Positions 1 through 7,355 of a stretch of 17,439 nucleotides of DNA are shown here, in pieces. The notes under the pieces are model-generated. The model was not told the DNA's origin, did not search any database, and saw only the letters and a list, made by a program, of their open reading frames with translations. Source of the DNA: Treponema_I sp045597345 (GTDB lineage: Bacteria; Spirochaetota; Spirochaetia; Treponematales; Treponemataceae); NCBI GenBank assembly GCA_045597345.1, contig JAZLJW010000086.1, forward strand, positions 1 to 17,439. Direction: 5' to 3'. Positions within the stretch are counted from its first letter, which is position 1, and every line of letters begins with the position of its first letter. The translations under genes and the position numbers were made by a program.

Positions 1-426
1 CGACACAACTTCAAATGTATTCAGAATTTCAAAATCTGACGGGTTGGCTGTTATGATTCGGGATACTCCGGCCTGAGCGTAGACTGCCGCCATGGTGGTA
101 TCACTGATTCGTTTGCGCCCCAGTTTGTACATGGACATCCACAAAAGCTGGCGTTTCAGAGCATCGTCATCGGTATATACTACCTTAACCCGAGCGTGAT
201 CTATCCAGTACCAGCATTTTTCAATGGCCTGATCCATAGGTACCGGGTTGGTAAAACGTCTTGCATCAGTTATTACATGCAGAAATTCGTTAAAAACATT
301 GCTGTAAATAACCAGATATGAGTTATTTTCCTTCCTCCACTGGTTAAATAGTTCTACCGCAGCTGCATGGCGCGGTGATTCAAGAAGTTCAAGATCAAGT
401 AAGAATGGCGTATCTATTCCTGTCAT
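1..426 (-). CDS. PIN-domain toxin of a VapBC-like pair (3' end outside window)
   Basis: The frame is open for 142 codons from the ATG at 426 down to base 1 with no stop, so the C-terminus is cut by the window edge. The protein has the layout of a PIN-domain ribonuclease: an early acidic residue (D5 in GIDTPFLL), E47 in NVFNEFLH, D109 in RISDTTMAA and a final TANPSDF motif (N128, D131). These match the acidic metal-binding positions of VapC-type toxins, which usually cut tRNA or other RNA. It lies 8 nt downstream of a ribbon-helix-helix antitoxin gene. Its AGGA ribosome-binding site shares bases with the antitoxin stop codon (TAGGA), so translation of the two is probably coupled. The family call comes from motifs alone; the RNA target is unknown. 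Confidence 0.82.
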   Translation of the reverse strand, partial: MTGIDTPFLLDLELLESPRHAAAVELFNQWRKENNSYLVIYSNVFNEFLHVITDARRFTNPVPMDQAIEKCWYWIDHARVKVVYTDDDALKRQLLWMSMYKLGRKRISDTTMAAVYAQAGVSRIITANPSDFEILNTFEVVS

Positions 427-434
427 GATATTTC

Positions 435-707
435 CTACCAGTTGCCGTCACAGGATTCATCCAGTAATTCATCCTGATAGTCTTTTGAAATCCAGTCTTT
501 TGCACCGGGTTTTACGCTTCCTACAGAGAAAGGTTTCCAGTCATCAAATGAATCATTTTTCTTCTGGTTCTTCAAATACGTATCCATAGCTTCACGTATC
601 AGATCTGCTGTTTTACGGTGCTGCTTTTCGGCCAGATGCTGAAAAGCCATGTACTGCAGTTCTTCAAAGTAAATGGAAACAAGTTTTTTCGAGGGATTAA
701 GTGTCAT
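435..707 (-). CDS. VapB-like antitoxin, ribbon-helix-helix type
   Basis: This 90-residue protein starts with a short beta-like segment (KKLVSIYFEE) followed by two helices, LQYMAFQHLAEKQHRK and TADLIREAMDTYLKN. That is the pattern of a ribbon-helix-helix DNA-binding domain. The acidic, tryptophan-containing tail (about residues 55-90) is the expected toxin-binding part. The frame is open further upstream to 797, but that extension crosses a near-consensus promoter and is very rich in Tyr and Ile, so I start at the ATG at 707. No Shine-Dalgarno precedes this ATG; the likely transcript starts at or next to it, suggesting leaderless translation. By family precedent it would neutralise the PIN toxin and repress its own promoter. 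Confidence 0.8.
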   Translation of the reverse strand: MTLNPSKKLVSIYFEELQYMAFQHLAEKQHRKTADLIREAMDTYLKNQKKNDSFDDWKPFSVGSVKPGAKDWISKDYQDELLDESCDGNW

Positions 708-713
708 ATCAAA

Positions 714-742
714 AATATATATGTAGTATATATATGTGTCAA
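714..742 (-). promoter_or_regulatory. Promoter of the toxin-antitoxin pair
   Basis: On the minus strand a perfect -35 TTGACA (742-737) is followed by a 17-nt spacer and a -10 TATATT (719-714). Only six bases (TTTGAT) then separate the -10 from the antitoxin ATG. The expected start of transcription falls at or one base from the ATG, so the mRNA would be leaderless. Confidence 0.75.
715..735. promoter_or_regulatory. AT-rich inverted repeat, candidate antitoxin operator
   Basis: Two ATATATAT arms (715-722 and 728-735) face each other around a 5-nt centre, GTAGT, between the -35 and -10 of the toxin-antitoxin promoter. This is where an autorepressing ribbon-helix-helix protein would be expected to bind. 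Low sequence complexity makes chance symmetry possible. Confidence 0.4.
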
Positions 743-757
743 TTGCCAAATATGTCG

Positions 758-763
758 TACAAT
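758..763 (+). promoter_or_regulatory. Possible -10 box for the MFS operon
   Basis: TACAAT matches five of six bases of the -10 consensus and lies 32 nt before the MFS start codon. No good -35 is visible at 16-18 nt upstream. It lies only 15 bp beyond the -35 of the divergent toxin-antitoxin promoter, so the two promoters probably share control. Confidence 0.35.
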
Positions 764-795
764 AGCAGTAATACATAAAAAACGGAGTCTTTCTC

Positions 796-1989
796 ATGAA
801 TAATAAGAACTATGGCCGCACGGTCCTGGCCTGTTACCTGAGTTTTGTAACCCAGGCAATCTGTGCAAATTTTGCACCACTGCTTTTTCTGACTTTTCAG
901 ACCGATTATCACATCACTCTTTCAAGCCTTGCCCTTATTTCTACAACCTTCTTCTTTACCCAGCTGATTGTTGATCTGTTCTGCGCCAGAATTGCCGACA
1001 GAATCGGATACCGGCCCTGCATTCTGGCATCCCAGATCTGTTCCGGAGCCGGTCTTATCTGTCTGGCATTCCTTCCGGATATGATGGGAAATCCCTATGT
1101 CGGCATCATCATCAGCGTAATTATTTACGCCATTGGTAGCGGCCTTACGGAAGTTCTTGCAAGCCCTATCATCGAAGCTTGTCCCTTTGAAAACAAAGAA
1201 GGCGCCATGAGTCTGCTGCACTCCTTTTACTGTTGGGGCTCTCTGGGTGTCATTCTGGGATCCACCCTGTTCTTCAAGGTGTTCGGAATTACCCACTGGA
1301 AACTGCTGGCCGTTATCTGGGCCCTTGTTCCTCTGTACAACATCTTTAATTTTGCCATCTGTCCCATAGAAAAACTGGTGGAAGACGGAGAAAGCATGAC
1401 CATGGGGCAGCTGTTCAAAAACCGCCTGTTCTGGATTTTTACCATCCTTATGGTCTGCGCCGGTGCCTCAGAACTTTCCATGGCTCAGTGGGCATCAGCC
1501 TTTGCAGAATCGGCGCTGCACGTATCAAAAACCGTGGGCGATCTGGCAGGACCCTGCGGCTTTGCCCTCTGCATGGGAATCAGCCGCGTGCTCTACGGTA
1601 AATTCGGCGAAAAAGTAGACCTGGCAGGTTTTATGGCAGCTTCCGGCATTCTGTGCCTGTGCTGCTATCTGCTTGCCGCCTTTGCCCATATGCCGGTGAT
1701 GGGATTAATCGGCTGTGCCCTCTGCGGATTTTCAGTTGGTATCATGTGGCCAGGTTCCATCAGTATCTCGGCAAAAATCCTGCCCAAGGGCGGAACTGCC
1801 ATGTTTGCCCTGCTTGCTCTTGCCGGTGATTTAGGCGGTGCAACAGGCCCTGCCATTGTAGGAACCGTTTCCCAGCGCTCCGGAGACAATCTTCAGGCAG
1901 GCGTTCTTGCAGGCATCGGCTTCCCGATTGTTCTGGTTCTGTGCGTACTGGCCGTAAGAAAACAGTATGCTGCACCATCACAAAAATGA
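796..1989 (+). CDS. MFS transporter, sugar-type permease
   Basis: A 397-residue protein made almost entirely of hydrophobic segments, about 12 membrane helices in two halves separated by a polar loop near residues 190-205 (CPIEKLVEDGESMTMG). The loop after the second helix reads ARIADRIGYRP, the signature of the major facilitator superfamily (D-R-x-G-x-R/K). The substrate cannot be read from the sequence. The downstream FMN enzyme and sugar isomerase/epimerase genes suggest a sugar or sugar-acid. The start ATG has a GGAG site (784-787) at suitable distance. Just past its stop, with at most a short overlap, begins the FMN enzyme gene, so the three genes 796-3745 look like one operon. Chloramphenicol-type efflux is a less likely alternative. 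Confidence 0.85.
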   Translation: MNNKNYGRTVLACYLSFVTQAICANFAPLLFLTFQTDYHITLSSLALISTTFFFTQLIVDLFCARIADRIGYRPCILASQICSGAGLICLAFLPDMMGNPYVGIIISVIIYAIGSGLTEVLASPIIEACPFENKEGAMSLLHSFYCWGSLGVILGSTLFFKVFGITHWKLLAVIWALVPLYNIFNFAICPIEKLVEDGESMTMGQLFKNRLFWIFTILMVCAGASELSMAQWASAFAESALHVSKTVGDLAGPCGFALCMGISRVLYGKFGEKVDLAGFMAASGILCLCCYLLAAFAHMPVMGLIGCALCGFSVGIMWPGSISISAKILPKGGTAMFALLALAGDLGGATGPAIVGTVSQRSGDNLQAGVLAGIGFPIVLVLCVLAVRKQYAAPSQK

Positions 1990-2017
1990 TGTGCATTTAT
2001 CATACTTGCCGTACACT

Positions 2018-2908
2018 ATGACTATGGAATATTCAGCAAATTCAGACAGTATTACCCGGGACTTTTTAGATTCCCTTCTTTTGGAAACCCGATATCTTGA
2101 TAGCACCATTCCTTCTACTTCGTTTCAGCTGTTCGGGAAAACCTTTGATACCCCTATTATGACCGCAGCCCTCTCCCATCTGGGAAATACGGCAGAAAAC
2201 GGCATGGTGGTATACGCAAAGGCAGCAAAGCGTTCCAACGCCCTGCACTGGGTGGGCATGGGTGACGATGCAGAACTTGAAGCCATTGTGGCCACGGGAG
2301 CAGCTACCGTCAAAGTCATCAAGCCACACGAAGACAACCGTGAAGTGTTCAGAAAAATCGAGCACGCCGTAAAAACCGGCTGTTTTGCCGTGGGCATGGA
2401 TATTGATCACTCCTTTAATGGTGGCGGCGGATACGACAACGTACTGGGCCTTCCCATGAAGTCAAAATCTACCGCAGAACTGACGGAGTTTGTGCAGGCC
2501 GCCAAAGTTCCGTTTATTGTAAAAGGCGTACAGAGCACCAAAGATGCCGAAAAATGTCTTAAGGCAGGCTGCAAAGGCATTGTAATTTCACATCACCACA
2601 ACATGATGGCCTATTCGGTACCACCACTCTTTATCCTGCCAGATATTCTTTCTGCTGTGTCCGATGAAATTCCCGTATTTGTGGACTGCGGATTCCAGAG
2701 CGGCATGGACTGCTATAAAGCACTGGCTTTGGGAGCCACTGGTGTTTCTGTAGGTCGCCATCTGATGCCCCTCCTGAAAGAAGGTCCTGAAGCCGTAAGC
2801 AACCGGATTAACGAAATGACCGCCGAACTGGCAGGTGTTATGGCACGCACTGGGGTAGCTGATTTGGAGCACATGGATCCGACTGTTATCCACCGGCGCA
2901 CGTTTTAA
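2018..2908 (+). CDS. FMN-dependent alpha-hydroxy-acid dehydrogenase-like protein
   Basis: About 296 residues forming a TIM barrel of the glycolate oxidase / lactate dehydrogenase FMN family. Visible hallmarks are TPIMTAALSHL near residue 45, the FMN-contacting lysine K169 in FIVKGV, and the C-terminal phosphate-binding strands FVDCGFQSGMD (about 221) and GATGVSVGR (ends at R247). The active-site block that normally reads SNHGxRQ is here SHHHNMM (191-197). The catalytic-base histidine is kept (H193) but the substrate-carboxylate arginine is replaced by methionine. The protein is also shorter than the usual ~350-400 residues. Chemistry may therefore differ from simple hydroxy-acid oxidation. 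The start is uncertain: ATGs at 1967, 2018 and 2024 are all in frame and none has a good ribosome-binding site. I prefer 2018/2024 because family-like sequence begins there. Confidence 0.72.
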   Translation: MTMEYSANSDSITRDFLDSLLLETRYLDSTIPSTSFQLFGKTFDTPIMTAALSHLGNTAENGMVVYAKAAKRSNALHWVGMGDDAELEAIVATGAATVKVIKPHEDNREVFRKIEHAVKTGCFAVGMDIDHSFNGGGGYDNVLGLPMKSKSTAELTEFVQAAKVPFIVKGVQSTKDAEKCLKAGCKGIVISHHHNMMAYSVPPLFILPDILSAVSDEIPVFVDCGFQSGMDCYKALALGATGVSVGRHLMPLLKEGPEAVSNRINEMTAELAGVMARTGVADLEHMDPTVIHRRTF

Positions 2909-2923
2909 CAGGTCAGGTGCAGC

Positions 2924-3745
2924 ATGTATTTAGGCATTTCATCATCACTGGAACACCGTTCACCGGAAGAGTGGGCGAAAAAACATGTGGCGCTGGGGTT
3001 ACAGGCGGTAAACTTTCCGGTGGATTATACCGCCGGTGAAGAAACCTATATGGCCTACAAAAAGGCAGCTGATGACGCGGGACTTGGCATTGCAGAAGTT
3101 GGCGTCTGGCGGAATACGCTGGCAGCAGATCCTGCAGAACGTTCAAAGTGGATAACCTACGCCGTAGAACAGCTGAAAATGGCAGATGCCATTGGTGCCC
3201 GCTGCTGCGTCAATGTGGCAGGTACCCCCTATGGGCCCCGCTGGGATGGCGGCTATCGGGAAAACTTCAGCCGTGAAGCCTGGAACATGACCGTAGAAAT
3301 GGTGCAGGAAATCATCGACCGGGCCCAGCCAAAAACGGCAAAGTACTCTATTGAGTCCATGCCCTGGATGTACCCGTCCGGCCCCGATGAATACGTGCAG
3401 CTGATTCATGACGTAAACCGCAGCAGTTTTGCCGCCCACCTGGATGTGGTCAACATGATTACCGATCCACGGCGGTACTTCTTTAATGATGAATTTTTGA
3501 AGGAATGTTTTGCAAAACTGGACGGGCAGATTGTCAGCTGTCACTTAAAGGATATCCGCCTGAAAGAAGAATACACGTTTCAGTTGGAAGAATGTGCCTG
3601 CGGCCAGGGCAGCCTGAATATCGAACTGTTTGCAGAGCTGGCATCCCGGCAGAACCCGGCAATGCCCATGATTATTGAGCACCTGCACTCCGACGAAGAA
3701 TACGTTCAGAGTGTAGGGTACATCAAGAATCTTATCGGAATGTAG
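2924..3745 (+). CDS. Sugar phosphate isomerase/epimerase-like TIM barrel
   Basis: A 273-residue protein of the xylose-isomerase-like / AP-endonuclease-2 superfamily. Four likely metal ligands appear in the expected order at strand ends: E144 (YSIESMPW), D174 (AHLDVVN), H207 (SCHLKDI) and E252 (IIEHLH). This Glu-Asp-His-Glu set is typical of tagatose/psicose 3-epimerases, inosose dehydratase-like enzymes and hydroxypyruvate isomerases. A ribosome-binding site (AGGT) precedes the ATG, and only 15 nt separate it from the upstream FMN enzyme. As the third gene of an operon with a transporter, it probably converts the imported compound or a product of the FMN enzyme. The exact substrate is unknown. 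It ends 2 bp from the stop codon of the convergent cstA gene. Confidence 0.82.
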   Translation: MYLGISSSLEHRSPEEWAKKHVALGLQAVNFPVDYTAGEETYMAYKKAADDAGLGIAEVGVWRNTLAADPAERSKWITYAVEQLKMADAIGARCCVNVAGTPYGPRWDGGYRENFSREAWNMTVEMVQEIIDRAQPKTAKYSIESMPWMYPSGPDEYVQLIHDVNRSSFAAHLDVVNMITDPRRYFFNDEFLKECFAKLDGQIVSCHLKDIRLKEEYTFQLEECACGQGSLNIELFAELASRQNPAMPMIIEHLHSDEEYVQSVGYIKNLIGM

Positions 3746-3747
3746 GC

Positions 3748-5478
3748 TTATTTTGCTTTCTTAGTCTGTTTTACGAAGGTCTGAACACCTTCAATTATCA
3801 GAATAACAGCCAGGACAACCATGGCAGTGGCAAAACACAGCTGGAACCAGTTACCCCAGAAGAATGCACCTTCTGCACCGGCAACCATAGCCTTTACTTT
3901 TCCGACAACAGTCAGAATCAGGCTGGTAATGGTAACAGCAAGCATGAATGCCATAGGGAAGAAGAACATCTTGTTGTTCTTTCCAACTTCACCCAGCCAT
4001 GCAGCAACAGCCAGCAGTGCAATACCACCCAGCAGCTGGTTTGCGGCACCAAACAGACCCCAGATTGCAGACAGCTGCAGGAATCCCAGGGTAGAACCGA
4101 TGAGTACCATCGAAGCAGTACCGAACAGTGGGTTTGCAAGAACCTTGCGTACACCGGTAGCGTCCTTCCAGCTTTCTTCTCCTTCTTTCAGGAACAGTTC
4201 AGAGAACATAAAGCGGCTCAGACGGGTTGCGGTATCAAGAGAAGTCAGGGCGAATACCGATACTGCAAGAGTCAGCAGGGCAGAGATAACGTTGTACAGT
4301 CCGCTTCCTTCTGCAGCAAACATGGTTGCAATACCGGCACCAAAGGCAGCCGATGGAGAACCGTATTTACCTGATTTCCAGTTAGCCCATACAACACCAA
4401 CAGCAACCAGAGAAATAACACCCAGAGCAGATTCAATCAGCATTGAACCGTAACTGATGATTTTTGCATTTGCTTCGGTATCAAGCTGTTTTGACGTGGT
4501 ACCTGATGCAATCAGAGAGTGGAAACCTGAACAGGCACCACAGGCAACGGTGATGAACAGGGTAGGGAACAGGTAGTTACCATTGATTTTCCAGCCGGTA
4601 AATGCAGGCATGGTAAAGGTAACGTTTCCGCTGAATGCCGTGATGACAACACCAACAACGGCAATGAGCATCATGGCGTACAGCAGGAACGATGACAGGT
4701 AGTCACGGGGCTGCAGCATGATCCAAACCGGAATAAGGGATGCAACGGCAATGTACAGGGCTACGAAAATGATCCAGCCGGTTCTTCCCATAACCAGACC
4801 TACGTTTAATCCCAGTACGGTAATGAGTACAACACCCACAACACCGATGATGGTAGCGGGAAGTACTTTCATTCCGCATCTGTTGGTGAGAACACCGTAG
4901 AGAACAGCCAGCAGGATGAACAGAACAGAAACCATGGCGGTTGTCTGGTTGTTGGTAGGATTGGTGGTAAAGCCGAATGCAGTACCGGCATTGGCCAGAT
5001 CCTGTGCAGATGAGAAGAAGGTTCCGGCAACAACGTTAACAAAAGAGGCAATTACAAGAATAAGAACGAGGAGTGCAAAAATAATGAACAGCTTTTTTGA
5101 TCTTTTTCCCATTGATGACTGAATGATTTCACCAATGGTTTTACCATCATGGCGCAGCGAAGCAAACAGAGAACCGAAGTCCTGCAGTCCGCCAAAGAAA
5201 ATACCGCCGATAACACACCACAGGAATACGGGAACCCAACCGAATACGGCAGCCTGAATAGGGCCGTTAATAGGGCCGGCACCGGCAATTGATGAGAAGT
5301 GGTGTCCCATCAGAACAGCAGGTTTTGCTTCAACATAGTCTACACCGTCGGGCATGGTTTTTGCCGGGGTGGTCCGTGTGGGGTCTACTCCCCACTGCTT
5401 TGCAAGCCATGAACCGTAAAAGACGTATCCACAGAAAAGCAGAGCAACTGCAGCAAGTACGATTAATAATGCAGTCAT
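3748..5478 (-). CDS. cstA: CstA-family carbon-starvation transporter
   Basis: A 576-residue polytopic membrane protein with the conserved CstA core near the N-terminus (GHHFSSIAGAGPINGP, residues 58-73) followed by many hydrophobic helices. A further signature is ITVACGACSGFHSLIASGTTSKQL in the middle. In Escherichia coli the relatives CstA and BtsT import peptides and/or pyruvate. This copy is shorter than the ~700-residue enterobacterial proteins, as in many anaerobes. A strong AGGAGG site precedes the ATG. A 167-residue unknown gene lies 26 nt upstream on the same strand and probably shares its transcript. No clear terminator separates its end from the convergent sugar isomerase gene. Substrate (pyruvate, amino acids or peptides) is not decided by sequence. 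Confidence 0.92.
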   Translation of the reverse strand: MTALLIVLAAVALLFCGYVFYGSWLAKQWGVDPTRTTPAKTMPDGVDYVEAKPAVLMGHHFSSIAGAGPINGPIQAAVFGWVPVFLWCVIGGIFFGGLQDFGSLFASLRHDGKTIGEIIQSSMGKRSKKLFIIFALLVLILVIASFVNVVAGTFFSSAQDLANAGTAFGFTTNPTNNQTTAMVSVLFILLAVLYGVLTNRCGMKVLPATIIGVVGVVLITVLGLNVGLVMGRTGWIIFVALYIAVASLIPVWIMLQPRDYLSSFLLYAMMLIAVVGVVITAFSGNVTFTMPAFTGWKINGNYLFPTLFITVACGACSGFHSLIASGTTSKQLDTEANAKIISYGSMLIESALGVISLVAVGVVWANWKSGKYGSPSAAFGAGIATMFAAEGSGLYNVISALLTLAVSVFALTSLDTATRLSRFMFSELFLKEGEESWKDATGVRKVLANPLFGTASMVLIGSTLGFLQLSAIWGLFGAANQLLGGIALLAVAAWLGEVGKNNKMFFFPMAFMLAVTITSLILTVVGKVKAMVAGAEGAFFWGNWFQLCFATAMVVLAVILIIEGVQTFVKQTKKAK

Positions 5479-5504
5479 TTTTTTTACTATCCTCCTCAGG
5501 ATTT

Positions 5505-6008
5505 TCAGCTTATATGTGCAAGAACTTTCTTCAGGTTTTCACCGGAGCGGTTGTGATATACCGCTCCTGAAGAAAGGTCTTTGACACTCAGTCGTAAGTT
5601 GCTCCAGCCCCACAGGCTGAATTTGTATGATTTGTATCGTTTTGTTTTTTTGATATCCCTGATGGTGTCTTTTTCAATATGGTCAGCCAGAATAACCAGG
5701 GTGATGTCGGAATTACGGTGGCCGTTGTAGGGCGTAACCCGGGTAAGACCTGCCTCCCAGGCAGCCTGTACGTATTCTGAAAGTAAGGATGATGTCAGGG
5801 TATCTATTTTTTTGAAGAAGGCATAATCGTTGGAATCTATGTCAGCTACTTTTGCCGCACGGACCAGCACGTACTGCTCTCCGTGGGAATGAAACTCGGC
5901 TTCAGCATCAAAAGGAACAGATGCAGAGTCGGTTTGTACCGTGTAATAGCGTTCAAAGGAGGAAAGAACTTTTTGTAATACAGAATCAGCTGCCATAGGT
6001 GATGTCAT
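5505..6008 (-). CDS. Conserved-looking unknown protein upstream of cstA
   Basis: A 167-residue, soluble, mixed alpha/beta protein without signal peptide or membrane helix. I do not recognise it with confidence; its FERYY start, the EQYVLVRAAKV strand and a lysine-rich KKTKRYKSYKFSLWGWSNLRL block recall small uncharacterised proteins of Firmicutes and spirochaetes (possibly DUF8052-like, unverified). It ends 26 nt before cstA on the same strand, so a shared transcript and a link to CstA expression or activity is the simplest guess. A TTGACA-N17-TAGGAT promoter ends 6 nt before the ATG. The TAGGAT could double as a weak ribosome-binding site, so leaderless and leadered starts are both possible. 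A second ATG four codons in is an alternative start. Confidence 0.72.
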   Translation of the reverse strand: MTSPMAADSVLQKVLSSFERYYTVQTDSASVPFDAEAEFHSHGEQYVLVRAAKVADIDSNDYAFFKKIDTLTSSLLSEYVQAAWEAGLTRVTPYNGHRNSDITLVILADHIEKDTIRDIKKTKRYKSYKFSLWGWSNLRLSVKDLSSGAVYHNRSGENLKKVLAHIS

Positions 6009-6014
6009 ATGGGC

Positions 6015-6043
6015 ATCCTATCACCGGCAAACTTTAGTGTCAA
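6015..6043 (-). promoter_or_regulatory. Promoter of the unknown gene-cstA operon
   Basis: A perfect -35 TTGACA (6043-6038), a 17-nt spacer and -10-like TAGGAT (6020-6015) sit on the minus strand. Six bases (GCCCAT) separate the -10 from the ATG, the same geometry as at the antitoxin promoter. The -10 matches only four of six consensus bases. Confidence 0.6.
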
Positions 6044-6150
6044 TAAACTCTCTGCAGTATTTATAAAGTTTTTTCCAATGCAATAGTTTTGTTTGTTACT
6101 GCTAAGTAATTTTGGTCTGTTTTTCTCTGAGTTGATTGTAAAAATCGAGA

Positions 6151-6283
6151 GGCGGAATGGGTACTGGAAAAAATTGTGGAAGCCCGGAACGATAGTTTCT
6201 TTGCCGGGCTTCATCAATAGCGACGATATTGACGGTCATGTTGCACATGACCTTACCGCGTTTTTTTCAGTACCCAGTACGCC
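6151..6283. repeat. Structured 133-nt inverted-repeat element with two inner hairpins
   Basis: The 290-nt gap at 6009-6299 has no convincing gene but holds a nested fold. The outer arms GGGTACTGGAAAAAA (6159-6173) and TTTTTTTCAGTACCC (6261-6275) pair at 14 of 15 positions. Beyond a 4x4 internal loop, GGCG (6151-6154) pairs with CGCC (6280-6283). Inside lie a hairpin GAAGCCCGG/CCGGGCTTC (6179-6212) and a hairpin GGTCATGT/ACATGACC with a 3-nt loop (6234-6252). Together they form a multi-branched junction. It could be the 3' UTR of the GH5 gene, a small RNA on either strand, or a miniature mobile element. Confidence 0.6.
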
Positions 6284-6299
6284 GGTAGATTTTTACAGT

Positions 6300-7319
6300 T
6301 TACTGCTGTAATCCGTAGGGGCCGTAAATTACTGTGGTTCCCCAGTCTGACAGAACGCTGCCATCCCAGGTCTCTGCCAGATCCAGGTACTCTACGCCGC
6401 CGGAATTGCCTTTCCAGCTCCATGCCAGCCACCCGATACCCTGTTCATGACAGTATTCCATCAGGTAGTCTTCCTTTACGTTGCCGTCAGAGTGGGTCCA
6501 GCCGAATTCTCCGACGCAGGCGCACAGGTTCTGCCGGGTAACACCGTTCAGATTGTACCGGATAAGCCATTCCCACCGTCCGGACATGCCGTACATATGA
6601 ATAGAAAAGAGAGTATTCCGCTCCGGGTCTGCGTCAAAGACTGCCTTTCCGTAGTCCCGGACGGCTTTTCCGTACTGTCCCCAGCCAGCGGTATCCACCA
6701 TGATGCAGTTTCTTATGCCGGCAGAGCGGATCATTCCTATGGCTTCAACGTACCCGTCGCGCCAGTGTTTTCCGCTCCAGCTGCCGTACCATTCATTGGC
6801 AATGTTCAGAATCACGTCATCTTCCGTACCGGCCAGTACCGGCGCCAGGTCACACCAGTAGCGGGCGGCATCCAGCAGGTCTTCAGTATCGTTGGAACCG
6901 GTGGCATCGTGTACTTCAAGAACAGCGGTCAGTCCCCGGCTTCGGCACTGCACAATCAGCTCAGTCACCGTTTCTGCTGAATCCTTTTCCCACCGCTTTC
7001 CGTCAGACAGTACCAGCCGGACTGTGTTGGCCCCCACAGCCGCAATGGCATCAAGGGCTATCTCATCGTATTCCCGGTACCAGGAGTGGGCGTGGTTTAC
7101 TCCCCGCATAATAAAAGGGGTGCCGTCTGCTTTTTTCAGGAAAGTGCCTTCTACGTGAAGGCCTACTGGTGATTGATTGAGAGAAGATTCTGGTGCGGGG
7201 CTGCTGTCGGTGTTATCGTTTCCGACTGCTCCGGAAGAAGTACAGCCGGCAAGCAGCACCAGCAATAAAAGTGAAAGTAGGGTAGTACCGGCAGTGGTAC
7301 AGATACGTTTTCTGGTCAT
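6300..7319 (-). CDS. GH5-family glycoside hydrolase lipoprotein (probable endo-mannanase)
   Basis: A 339-residue secreted enzyme. The N-terminus is a lipoprotein signal: positively charged MTRKR, a leucine-rich core and a lipobox LLAGC with the lipidated cysteine at 26, then a Ser/Asn/Asp-rich linker to about residue 52. The catalytic domain starts at GTFLKKADGTPFIMRGVNHAHSWY. The acid/base glutamate is E176 in NIANEWYG and the nucleophile E271 in VGEFGW, the paired glutamates of glycoside hydrolase family 5. The RGVNHxHxWY start resembles subfamily GH5_8 beta-mannanases, so mannan hydrolysis at the cell surface is the best guess. The frame extends six codons upstream to 7337. I prefer 7319 because TATACT lies exactly 6 nt before it and it gives a normal signal peptide. 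There is no Shine-Dalgarno. Confidence 0.87.
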   Translation of the reverse strand: MTRKRICTTAGTTLLSLLLLVLLAGCTSSGAVGNDNTDSSPAPESSLNQSPVGLHVEGTFLKKADGTPFIMRGVNHAHSWYREYDEIALDAIAAVGANTVRLVLSDGKRWEKDSAETVTELIVQCRSRGLTAVLEVHDATGSNDTEDLLDAARYWCDLAPVLAGTEDDVILNIANEWYGSWSGKHWRDGYVEAIGMIRSAGIRNCIMVDTAGWGQYGKAVRDYGKAVFDADPERNTLFSIHMYGMSGRWEWLIRYNLNGVTRQNLCACVGEFGWTHSDGNVKEDYLMEYCHEQGIGWLAWSWKGNSGGVEYLDLAETWDGSVLSDWGTTVIYGPYGLQQ

Positions 7320-7325
7320 ACTGCC

Positions 7326-7331
7326 AGTATA
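7326..7331 (-). promoter_or_regulatory. Likely -10 box just before the GH5 start codon
   Basis: TATACT on the minus strand ends 6 nt before the ATG at 7319, giving a predicted leaderless transcript. No recognisable -35 is present at the usual distance (CTCTGA at 17 nt), so an activator or read-through from the upstream reductase gene may contribute. Confidence 0.5.
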
Positions 7332-7355
7332 CCCCATCTTTAGAGAAATCAGAGC

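Noticed and set aside
3821..4453. Plus-strand open frame of 210 codons
   Set aside because: Antisense to cstA; low-complexity Ala/Ser/Pro-rich product and no ribosome-binding site.
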